The notes below the pieces were generated by a model. That model was not told where the DNA came from. It saw only the letters and a list, made by a program, of their open reading frames with translations, and ran no database searches. Positions 45,248 to 54,782 of a stretch of DNA of 64,000 nucleotides are shown piece by piece. Every line of letters starts with the position of its first letter. Position 1 is the stretch's first letter. Source of the stretch: Pegoplata infirma (taxonomy: Eukaryota > Arthropoda > Insecta > Diptera > Anthomyiidae); contig CAWUER010000514.1 of NCBI GenBank assembly GCA_963921195.1, positions 992,001 to 1,056,000 of the forward strand, given 5' to 3'. Made by a program: the position numbers and the translations under genes.

Positions 45248-45553
45248 ATTTAAATATAAAACGCAGCAGTTGCAATTATTCTTTTTTTTTACCATACACC
45301 ATGTAATAAAAAAAAGAAAAATATTTTACATCTCAACTAATAAGTTTTCAAAGTGCGAATTGCGTTTTACTGTACCAATTTAATAAGAAAGTTGAAATAA
45401 AATGTGGATTAAAACTATGTACATGTGTTTAAAACGACTTTAAGACAATGAAATGGATAATATTTTGCTAAGAAAAAATTATTGTTAATCACTTTAAAGA
45501 GTATTAAGACAGAGACTAAGTTGCAATACAAATATAAAATAAACACATTTAAA

Positions 45554-47296
45554 TTATGGTGTAGAAGAGTTAGAATATTCTTTATATGCTTTATATTTTT
45601 CTACCTTGCTAACTCGATCTTTAGCATATAAAAAGAATTTCTTTGATTTTTCTGTAAAGTCGTCCACCGATACATATGGATATTTTTTTTATATAAGCTC
45701 CTATAAATATTAAAAATATAAATTAAATTTTTTACACAAGTTTAAATTGTATACTATATTACCTTTTATAGCTGCAGTGCAGGAAGAATTTTGAACAACA
45801 TTTTTGATTTTTGTGCCATTCCAACACAAACATTTTACTGCTGTATCCATCAAGAACAATATATATAAGAGGATATTCAATGTTCTGACGCCAAAATAAG
45901 TTTGGCGTCTTGGCGTTTCTTACATAGGCCAAAATGAAAGGGTGTCAGGTGTTTTTTGCGGAAAAAACGGGAGTTGGTTGTATCCAACAGTTGCGCATCT
46001 CATAAAATTGAGATTTTACAGCGAAAAAATTATATTAAAACTTTAAAAAATTAAAAAAAATTATGAAAGAATTAAGAAAAAATTTTACCAATAAAAAAAA
46101 AAAATAAGAAAATTAAGAAAAAAAAAATTCCCAAAATATTTTATTTTCAATTTTTAATTTTTTTATGGATAAGTTATTTGTTAATTTGTTCTCATTTTTT
46201 TTTTTTTAATTTTTTAAAGTTTTAATATAATTTTTTCGCTGTTAAATCTCAATTTTATGAGATGCGCAACTGTTGGATACAACCAACTCCCGTTTTTTCC
46301 CGCAAAAAACACCTGACACCATTTCATTTTGGCCTATGTAAGAAACGCCAAGACGCCAAGACGCCAAACTTATTTTGGCGTCAGAACATTGAATATCCTC
46401 TTATATATATTGTTCTTGGTATCCATCATAAGAGCTCTCCAGCATTTAAAAACATATTCCTTATGAGTTGCAGCACCGATTCTGATAAAATTATTTTTCT
46501 AAAAAAAAAAAAATAGAATTTAATTTGCAATGCTAATCAAAACCGTTTTATGGCTATGTAGGTACTCCCAGAGGTCTATTCGATTTCAATGAAAATTAAT
46601 TATCAATTTTGTTTTATTTTTCTTATGATTTGGTTTTAAAGAATCTATCGCATACTTTAAAAAAAGTATTCTTTAAAACATAATTCGAAGTAATTTATTT
46701 TCTCTATTAGTACTTATGTTTTAAGGAAAATCCCCAAAACGATCGTGAATTTATTCCTGAAAATTATAAAATTCCCGAACTAGAAGAAACTCACTGAAAA
46801 TTAATTATGTTTTAAAAGTACCAGAAAATAGAGATTCCTTTAAAACCAAATGGTAATTTTTGTTAAGGCTTTGGGATACATATTTACCATTTATACTTAC
46901 CAGTATTATTTTACCATTTATACTTACCAGGTCCTTCATATCATTATCAAATTTAAAAAAAAAACTTCAGCTTTTTCGAAGGCAACTTGAGGTAAAAGGT
47001 TAGTTTTTTCACCATCTAAGCTGATTACTAATTTCTTTACTTCTCGTTTTGTCTTAACTATTTCTTCAGTTAATCTTGATATCAAAATTATAGATTTCTC
47101 CACATTTTTTCGTAGATCAGACATATTCTCCAATATCGTTTCTTGAACATCTACATGAACTAAATTATACATATGTATTAGCATTTCTATTTAATTAATA
47201 AAAAAAAAGTATTGTACCTCTTTTGCTAACCACACTATTCTCGGTAGCTTGCGAGTCCATAAAGCCATTAAAATCGTTGGAATTTATACGTTTCAT
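45554..47296 (-). pseudogene. Multi-exon gene resembling DUF4806 proteins, broken by a MITE
   Basis: Four minus-strand exons fit splice rules. Exon 1, 47296-47218: starts MKRINSNDFNGF, phase-1 end before GTACAA. Exon 2, 47159-46928: acceptor after TATAATTTAG, 58-nt intron, donor GTAAGT. Exon 3, 46498-45763: acceptor after a T-tract, donor GTAATA. Exon 4, 45700-45554: 62-nt intron, then TAA. Visible motifs: LEN-type coiled coil, NLLPQVAFEKAE, FKCWRALMMDTAVKCLCWNG, CTAAIK, DDFTEKSKKFFLYAKDRVSK. The order LP..E / helical core / W-N-G / AI...D..LYAKDR resembles DUF4806 domains (my recollection; function unknown). Breaks: the T10 run of exon 2 and the A8 run of exon 4 are each one base out of frame, and a 568-bp MITE sits in exon 3. 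Phases 1-0-1 agree across all three introns, so the exon model is credible. Confidence 0.65.
45851..46418. mobile_element. CAAGAACAA foldback MITE, copy 2 (TSD GTATCCAT)
   Basis: 568 bp, close relative of 44704-45247 with the same CAAGAACAATATATA ends. The 8-bp duplication GTATCCAT is at 45843-45850 and 46419-46426. It lies inside exon 3 of the DUF4806-like gene, and removing it together with one GTATCCAT restores the reading frame across the site. Confidence 0.92.
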
Positions 47297-49156
47297 TTTC
47301 TAATGGATAAAAGAAATAAAATAAAAAGCAGTATTGTAGTTAAACATTTCGTCACAAAACCAATATTTATTTTGGTTGTTTGTGTCGAAAATGATAAATT
47401 ATTTGTAAAAAAAATATTTATAAATTACAAAATTATCCGGACTTTTGTCTGATAAATAAAATTTGTTGGCTTTGACTTACGAAGAAGAAGTAATATTCGA
47501 ATAGTAAGACCTAACATTAAAAAAATGTGTATACCTCTCGGTATGTTAAATTTCCAACAAAATTATAGGTACAGTGTACATAAAAAAACATCGATACTTT
47601 GTAGCCTTGCAACATTTAAGTTCTCTGATGGTTAGTAATTTTCTGTTGAACTCTTGAGGAATTTGGCCTTTAATTTCTAGCAAAAGACGAGTTCATGTTT
47701 TTAATTTTACGTGATGGTACAGAGTACGGCTTTTTCCTATCCTCACACCAGGAATTTAAAAGTGCTCGCATTACGCCAAGGCACACTATGCATATAGTCG
47801 AGCACTCAAAAAATTATGTTAGTAAAATCAACGGAAAATGTCAGTTAAAATAACTACTTTGTAAGTTGTTTTGGGGTTAACTACTTTTTCAGTTAAATTA
47901 AATAACAATGTTAGTTATTTCAACTGACAAAAAATAACTGACTTATGAAGTAAATACTACTTACATTTATAGTAAAAACAACTAACATGTAGTAAAAATA
48001 AAATAATCAATATATATTTTTTTTTTCAAAAAATTTTTCACAAAAATAAATTGAAGACCAAATTTTTTCAATTTTTTTTTTTTAAAGTTGTGAAAAATAA
48101 AAAAAAAATATTTTAATTTTTTGGAAAAAAAAACTGTGAAAATTAACTACAAATTCTGATTAATTTTTATTAAAAAATAAAAATTGTTTTATTCGACCTT
48201 TAAAATACTATATTTTGAGGATGTTTATTCTGGCCCGAGGTCATTATTTGCTTTACTAATTAAAACCATGATATTCTCATAGAATAATTTTCAAGAAAAT
48301 TATTTTTTGTTTTAAATTTATTGTACAAATTCTTATTAATTTTTATTAAAAAATAAAAATTGTTTTATTCGACCTTTTAAATATCATATTTTGAGGATGT
48401 TTATTCTGGCTCGAGGTCATTATTCTCTTTACTAATTAAAACCATGATATTCTCATAGCATAATTTTCAAGAAAATTATTTTTTTTGTTTTAAATTTGTT
48501 TGTGTTGGTCACCTTTGCACGAGTTAATCGACCCGTGTTTCGGAATTTGTCAAATTCCATTGTTTAGATTATTTACCACAAATAGAAACAATTTACTACA
48601 AAGTAGCAAACGAGTCTAATGACAAATCGTTTGTGCACAAACTAAAGTATTAATACATATTCGACTCTATCCACAATGTGAATTAGAAAGACGAAGAAAT
48701 TGTACTATACTAGTAAGGCAATATGTTTTTGTGGTTGTGAGTGTAATAATACCACATTAGGGTTATTCATCACTATGACGTGCCAACCATTATGTTCAAA
48801 TTCTGATTAATTTTTATTTAACAATAAAAATTGTTTTATTCGAACTTTACCGATTAAGTCTTGCAAAGGTGACCAACACAAACAAATTAAAAACAAAAAA
48901 ATAATTTTCTTGAAAATTATGCTATGAGAATATCATGGTTTTAATTAGTAAAGAGAATAATGACCTCGAGCCAGAATAAACATCCTCAAAATATAATATT
49001 TTAAAGGTCGAATAAAACAATTTTCATTGTTTAATAAAAATTTATCAGAATTTGAACATAATGGTTGGCACGTTATAGTGATGAATAACCCTAATGTGGT
49101 ATTATTACACTCACAACAACAAAAACATATTGTTGTAGTCCAATGGACTATCATAT

Positions 49157-49904
49157 CGCTCCTTTACTTGTATAGTGTCATAACTCAAAAAATGTGTTTT
49201 TTGAGTTAATGATGCAGAATTATTCGTTATAGAGATGGGCGCTGGTCACGTGATTTGCGTGATTCACGTGAATCACGCGTGAATCACGCGTGAGTGTGAG
49301 TGATTTTCATTTCAATCACGTGATTGTGAGTGAGTGTGAGTTGAAAAAAAATCTGAGTGAGTGATTAGTGAGTGAGTCATTTATTTTTTGCGTGAGTTTG
49401 CGTGATTAGATTTTTTGATTTGCCCAATTTTTTTTTAATTTTTTGTAAAAAAATTTTTTTTCGAATTTTTTTCTTTTTTTGGTAAGAAATTTTATTGAGT
49501 GAGTAGATTTTGCGTGACTCACGCGTGAGCGTGATTGAATCTTGCGTGAGTCACGCGTGAGCGTGAGTAACTTTTTTATTACTCACGTGAATAGTGAGTG
49601 AGCGTGAGTAACAAAAAAAATTGCGTGAGTGATTAGTGAGTGATTCGATTATATTTTGCGTGAGCGTGAGTGAGTGTGAGTCAAAATCCACTCACGCGCC
49701 CATCTCTAATTCGTTATATCGTGCTTTATATTGTGTCAAAAAGTCGTATTAATATCTTTAAACTCGCCGTTTGAGAAGAGTACACGCCATTATTACATTT
49801 TCTATGTACCGGCCTTTTTCAATTAAAAATCAGTTTCAATAGTAAACTTTAAACGTGTTTTCTGCAAAATCAAATATTTTGAGTTGTGACACTATACAAG
49901 AGCG
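49157..49904. mobile_element. CGCTCCTTTACTTG MITE Q2 (TSD ATAT), interrupted by a hAT MITE
   Basis: Second copy of Q (11131-12254) with the same ends and ATAT duplication (49153-49156, 49905-49908). The right end has lost six bases (ACAAGAGCG against ACAAGTAAAGGAGCG). It carries the TAGAGATGGGCG element at 49230-49708 and supplies the empty site for the CCCGAG copy in Q1; Q1 supplies the empty site for this one. Confidence 0.9.
49230..49708. mobile_element. hAT MITE, TAGAGATGGGCG ends (TSD ATTCGTTA)
   Basis: 479 bp with perfect ends TAGAGATGGGCGC and GCGCGCCCATCTCTA-type inverse. The 8-bp duplication ATTCGTTA is at 49222-49229 and 49709-49716. The empty site is intact at 11189-11196 in Q1. 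The interior is made of GTGAGTGATT / CACGTGA / CGCGTGAG words repeated in both orientations, as subterminal transposase-binding repeats often are. Non-coding. Confidence 0.95.
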
Positions 49905-50947
49905 ATATATAAAAATGTTTTAAATATTTTTGTTGGTTATTGACAATCGTTGCCTTACTAGTATAGTACAATTTCTTCGTCTTTCTAATTCACATTGTGG
50001 ATAGAGTCGAATATGTATTAATACTTTAGTTTGTGCAGAAACGATTTGTCATTAGACTCGTTTGCTACTTTGTAGTAAATCGTTTCTATTTTTGCTAAAT
50101 AATCTAAACAATGGAATCTGACAAATTCCGAAACACGGGTCGATTAACTCTTGCAAAGGTGACCAACACAAATAAATTTAAAACAAAAAAATAATTTTCT
50201 TGAAAATTATGCTATGAGAATAAAGAGTAAAGAGAATAATCACATCGAGCCAGAATAAACATCCTCAAAATTTATTGTTTTAAATATTTTTGTTGGTTAT
50301 TGACAATCGTTGCCTTACTAGTATAGTACAATTTCTTCGTCTTTCTAATTCCCATTGTGGATAGAGGCGAATATGTATTAATATTTTAGTTTGTGCACAA
50401 ACGATTTGTCATTAGACTCGTTTGCTACTTTGTAGTAAATCGTTTCTATTTTTGCTAAATAATCTTGACAATGGAATCTGACCAATTCCGAAACACGTGT
50501 CGAATAAGTCTTGCAAAAATGACCAACATAAATAAATTTAAAACAAAAAAAATAATTTTCTTGAAAATTATGCTATGAAAATAACATAGTTTTAATTAGT
50601 AAAGAAAATAATGACCTCGAGCCAGAATAAGCAACCTCAAAATATAAAATTAACTACTTTAAATAACTGTTACAGTACTTTTTTGTTAGTTGTTCAAAAA
50701 AACGACTTAAAATAACTAACAGAAATAGTTGTTTGATATTTTTCATACAAAAACAACTGACTTTGTAGTTGAAAACAACTAACTACTATAAAATATACAA
50801 ACAACTAACATGTAGTAACTTATGACTGTTGGTTCTAAATTTGTATGGTGTTCAGGGTATGTTTTATTATGAAAATCTAAATTTGTCCTTCTAGGATGAC
50901 AACAATAATACCCTGAATAAGATTTAATATTAAACACAAGAAGAAGT

Positions 50948-52290
50948 TATGAGCTAAAACACCTCAATTCTACCGACGAGTTGACCGCACCCCCGCCAAA
51001 TTTAATGAAATTAAGTACTGGGGCTTACTTTAATAAAAAAAAATTTTACCAATTTTTCAGCCTCCTGGTCATTGCAGTATTCGAGATATGCGGTCTTGAA
51101 AATTAACAAAATCGTATATATTTGACAAAAGTGTTCTGGCTTAAATAAAGATATCTCGAAAACTAATAATAATACAGGTCTGATTTAGGTTTCAAATAAT
51201 AGGTAAAGAGACAGCCTTCAAAATGGCTTTCCCGAAGATTTTTTTTTGAAAAAGGTCAAAGGTCATTGGATTTAACCCTAATTTTTGGAGAGCTATATCT
51301 CAAAAAACGATATTTTTAAAATTTTGGAAAAAATATATGTTGTTAAGAATCACCTATGCAACTTAAGTTTAAATTTACAGGATGGAGACTTCATTGGAAC
51401 TTTTAATATTAATAGAAACATTGTGACAGGATAGAAAAAGCGGTCTAATTTTCCTTAGAAAAAAAAATTTTTTTTTGTCTTTGAAATGCTGGTACCAAAA
51501 TTGATTTTTTTAAATGTTTTTGACGTGCTGAGTCCAAATATGACCTTTGAATTGGCCTATCGCTATTACTTTTCAAGATATATGCACCTAAGTGTTCAAA
51601 AAAACACAGCAATAATATTTTAGCAATTTTCACACATTTGTGTGCAGATATCTCGAAAACTATTAGCGATAGGCCAGTTCAAATGTCATATATGGACTCA
51701 GTACGTCAAAAACATTCAGAAAAGTGAACATTGGTACCAGAATCTCAAAGACAAAAAAAAATATTTTTTTTCTTAGGGAAAATACATCGCTTTTTCTTTC
51801 CTGTCACTATGTTTCTATTAATATTAAAAGTTCCAATGAAGACTCCACCCTGAAAATTTAAACTTAAGTACTATAGGTAACCCTTAACAACATATATTTT
51901 TTCCAAAATTTTAAAAATATCGTTTTTTGAGATAAAGCTCTCCAAAAATTAAGGTAAAAACCAATGACCTTTGACCTTTTTCAAAAAACGTCTTGTGGAA
52001 CGCCATTTAAAAGGCTGTCTCACTACCTATTATTTGCATCCCGACTGAGACCTGTATTATTACTACTTTTTGAGTTATCTTTATTTATCTCAAAACACTT
52101 TTGTCAAATATATACGATTTTGCCAATTTTCAAGAGCGCATATCTCGGAAAGAAAAACTACCAGAAGTCCAAAATTTCGGCACTATGATTTTTTTGTATG
52201 GGCCCAACTATATTCCAAGTTTCATCAAATTTGAAAGGGGTAAGGTCAAATATGCTACTTTTTTCGGTTGAATTGATGTGTTTTAACTCT
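50948..52290. mobile_element. Foldback element with ~650-bp arms
   Basis: Arms start TTATGAGCTAAAACACCTCA and (inverted) CATAAGAGTTAAAACACATC. Shared arm sequences include AGGTCTGATTT..., GTCAAAGGTCATTGG, AAAAAACGATATTTTTAAAA and CTATCGCTATTACTTTTCAA. The centre is near 51630. It interrupts the transposase-like gene right after GYSKP (gene direction). The 74-residue ORF at 51964-52188 is arm sequence, not a gene. Confidence 0.85.
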
Positions 52291-52539
52291 TATGGGTTTA
52301 GAATAGCCTTCAAAACATCCTATAACAAAAACGACTTTTGTAATCATTATGATTCCTAACATCGGTCTTTAAGAAAATTTCCAGTGCCGTAGAGAACATA
52401 GGACCCGCCTTCGACTGTGATGATATTGCAAGATCGTGGCGTTTCCTTTAAAGTTCTTGCGTCTTCTGGTAGTTCCGGCAAAATCTTTCCTAAAATTTTT
52501 AGCAAACTGTTTGTTGTCGGGATAGTAATATTGTTCCTA

Positions 52540-52955
52540 ATAGTGCATTCACATTGGCATCGAAAGCCCGTTTAACGAGGTTTCGCCTCAAACATCATTT
52601 GAAAGTACGTTTTTTCCCATACAAATTGAAAACTTTTTGTTATGAGTTTTCAACGAAAGTACGTTCGAAAGCTCTTAAATTTCATAAAGAAAATAAATTA
52701 AAGAAAGTGTCAAAAATAAAAAATAAAAATATTTAAAGATTTTCATAAAAAATAGCATTAAATCAAAAGATTTAAATAAATTATTGTAAATTAGTGCGAA
52801 AATTAATTAATTGTGTGCGATTAATGTCGGTATGTTCGCAAATTTTATTCGGTAATTTTCGAAAACGTGATAACCGTCAAAAATTTCGGGTGTGAACGGT
52901 TATGTTTTCAAAATGAAAGTACGTACCTTGTTAGTATCACTGCTTCTAATACTAA
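52540..52955. other. Intron or insert between two transposase-like exons
   Basis: Lies between the exon ending at 52535 and the donor-like GTACGT at 52926-52921 on the minus strand. Contains CATCGAAAGCCCGTTTAACG, GAAAGTACGTTCGAAAGC and TGAAAGTACGTACC, a loosely repeated GAAAGTACGT. A 12-bp perfect inverted repeat CCTTGTTAGTAT / ATACTAACAAGG spans 52926-52960, part of it belonging to the X2 end. Part of this may be another MITE. Confidence 0.4.
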
Positions 52956-53470
52956 CAAGGGAAGTATCTCAACCCTTATGAACCGATTTGCATGAAACGT
53001 AAAATATATATAAAAGAGATAATCCTAAGGTTGGGGTGTCTCGGCTTATCGGCCATATCGGGGATTTAGGGGTTCACAACATGGTTTAAAAAATGGCGAA
53101 AAAATCGTTTTTTGGATTTTTCAGACATTTCTTTCTAAGAAACTATATGATGTTTACATATGAGAAGAAAGGTTTTTTTAATGCCTATATAGCGGTGGCA
53201 TAACCTTGTAAAAGTTTGGCTTCGTTAAATACATTTTTCATGAAAATGTGTAAATTTTGGGGGGTATTTATATGAGGACATAGACCTACGATGTCCATAT
53301 GAATACGAAAAATTCTTTATTAAATTTAAGTCGACACGTATTTTTGCACTAGAGGATATCCCTCTTAGTTCGGGAGTTATCGAAATTTTCCCTAACCTTA
53401 AAATCGTCTCTTTTATATATATTTTAAGTTTGAGGCAAATCGGTTCATAAGGGTTGAGATACTTCCCTTG
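52956..53470. mobile_element. Harbinger-like MITE X2 (TSD TAA), intact
   Basis: 515 bp with ends CAAGGGAAGTATCTCAACCC and inverse; flanks TAA/TAA (52953-52955, 53471-53473). It sits in the first exon of the transposase-like gene, and removal restores a continuous frame ending at a splice-donor-like GTACGT. The 94-residue ORF inside is not conserved in X1 and is unlikely to be a gene. Confidence 0.88.
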
Positions 53471-53639
53471 TAAGACATATTTCAATATTACGTTCGGGCT
53501 GCAGTTCATGAAATAGCTCTATTGCACTGTTTGAAGATACTGGCAATTCCTCGTCAGTCTCTTCAGAACTTTGAACGTAATATTTAAATAACTTACTACT
53601 TTCCTTTCTTCGTTTTGGTCGCAGCATTTTATTTAACAA

Positions 53640-54445
53640 ATTAAAAAAAAAATAAGTACTTACAGTTTTTGGTCCTTTAAAAGTTGGATGGTTAATATGA
53701 AATCTGCACCAAACTGCACTATTTTTTTGTACAATTTAATTGGGATGGTTAATAATAATAATTGCACCAAACTACACTATTTTTATACAGTTTTTATACC
53801 CTCCAACCACAGTATGGGGCTATACTCACTTTGTCATTCCGTTTGTAACGCATAAAAATATCGGTCAGGGACCCCATAAAGTATATATATTATTGATCTA
53901 TGATCGATTCTAAGTCGTTCTATGAATGTCCGTCCGCCTGTATAAAACACGATTCAGTCCAAAATAAAAGAGCTAGACTCCTGAAAATTGGCTAGAATAT
54001 GTGTAATGTTCATAGGCCGGCTAAGTTCGGAAATGGGCAAAATCGGGCCAGGGGGAATCAAGTCCCCTCTTAGCGAACTAAAAAATGCCATTTTTACATC
54101 TATTTTTGCCATTTTTGTTAAACAAATGAATCCTTTTTGTGTCAGAAGGACTTTAAGCTCCTGAACTTTGACCCAGGGGACTGGAAAATTTAGTTTCTTC
54201 CTGCCCGCCCCCTTTTGTGGGCGTGGATTTAAAAAAATCATTAAAATAATGAGAGAATTGTATTACTAAAGTGTAAAAAGCATAATAAATAAATTAGTTA
54301 ACATTTATCGCGATGAAGAAGGTATCCCCACCACCCCCAACCAGCCCCACCCCAAAAAAACCGCCCATGTATTTTTTATATGTTCTAACAAGTTGGAGGG
54401 TATCAAAGATTCGGCATAGCCGAATTTAACACTCTCACTTGTTTT
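53640..54445. repeat. Short direct repeats, then a brachyceran dispersed repeat
   Basis: 53680-53785: two ~60-bp direct repeats (TGGATGGTTAAT, TGCACCAAACTGCACTATTT). 53785-54445: a repeat unit that starts ATACCCTCCAACCACAGTAT and ends GGAGGGTATC followed by the hairpin GATTCGGCATAGCCGAATT and ACACTCTCACTTG. It includes AAAGTATATATATTATTGAT, TCTAAGTCGTTCTATGAATG and GTCCGTCCGCCTGT, words I know from dispersed repeats of many flies. The short hairpin about 15 nt before the end would fit a Helitron/Helentron-type 3' end, but that is inference. Confidence 0.6.
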
Positions 54446-54782
54446 TTATTTATATTGTTCTTTGTTAAAATAGTTTTAATTTCACGATTATTTTCAAACA
54501 CAAAAATAAAATAGTTTGTGAAAATTTTTGAAGTTTTTTTCAAATTTAAATATTCTATTTATTTTTTTATTTTTTAAGTAGTCGCATAAAGTATCATAAA
54601 GGTAATAACGTTTACGCTATCATATCGTACTTGTGTTTTTTGGGCATATACAATTACATCTAATGATAACCATATTAATATATAAATACATGTGGGAGAC
54701 ATAATCATATGTGACACATATAACTTAATTTGATTGCATATATATTTTTATGTGACTTAATATCAAATAACGTATATGTATT
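54446..54782. other. A+T-rich spacer, nothing recognised
   Basis: No gene. The part 54640-54780 has CATATATATTTTTATGTGAC-like words reminiscent of the interiors of the CCCGAG/CCCGGC elements but lacks their ends. Confidence 0.4.

Larger units (their letters stand above)
48186..50640. repeat. Cluster of inverted and direct repeats
   Basis: The same ~150-400 bp sequence appears at 48186-48300 and 48326-48740 in one orientation, and at 48860-49015, 49915-50270 and 50275-50640 inverted. Marks are GAGGATGTTTATTCTGGC, CCATGATATTCTCATAG, GACCCGTGTTTCGGAATTTG, ACAAATCGTTTGTGCACAAA and TGTACTATACTAGTAAGGCA. A palindrome at 48720-49145 is centred near 48830-49020. The MITE Q2 sits in one of the joints. 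Confidence 0.8.
47809..50823. mobile_element. CACTCAAAA-ended insertion with AACTAAC-rich arms
   Basis: Starts CACTCAAAAAATTATGTTAG inside the transposase-like gene (just before DYMH in gene direction) and ends about AACATGTAGTAACTTAT. Both outer parts (47830-48000 and 50640-50823) are full of AACTAACAT / GTTAGTT words, in partly inverted arrangement. The middle holds the repeat cluster 48186-50640. The right terminus lacks a clear inverse of CACTCAAAA, so ends are approximate. No protein. Confidence 0.5.
47470..53627 (-). pseudogene. Decayed transposase-like gene (DYMH-LGVMR family), scattered by insertions
   Basis: Minus-strand pieces keep the order of one protein family that I remember as a transposase-like family common in insects and cnidarians. 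53627-53474: MLRPKRRKESSKLFKYYV, acidic N-terminus, ending before GTACGT once X2 is removed. 52535-52356: NSLLKILGKILPELPEDART, LKETPRSCN, GGSYVLYGTG. 52315-52291: IGCFEGYSKP. 50935-50824: NIKSYSGYYCCHPRRTNLDF and PEHHTNLEPT. 47808-47690: DYMHSV then CLGVMRALLNSWCED. 47690-47546: IPQEFNRKLLTIREL, KATKYRCFFMYTVPI. 47545-47470: PRGIHIFLMLGLTIRIL. At least four frameshifts or stops; the middle (after LYGTG) is partly missing. Interrupted by X2, a foldback and an inverted-repeat block. The catalytic residues cannot be named from these remnants. Its coding order and closeness to the DUF4806-like gene suggest one transposon. Confidence 0.65.

Noticed and set aside
47159..47217. Acceptor at 47187 for the first intron of the DUF4806-like gene
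   Set aside because: It would leave a 31-nt intron, below what fly splicing normally allows; the acceptor at 47160 gives 58 nt and the same frame.
51964..52188. 74-codon ORF
   Set aside because: Lies wholly in a foldback arm; the opposite arm copy does not keep the frame.
53225..53509. 94-codon ORF in MITE X2
   Set aside because: The frame crosses the MITE end into the neighbouring exon and is not kept in X1.
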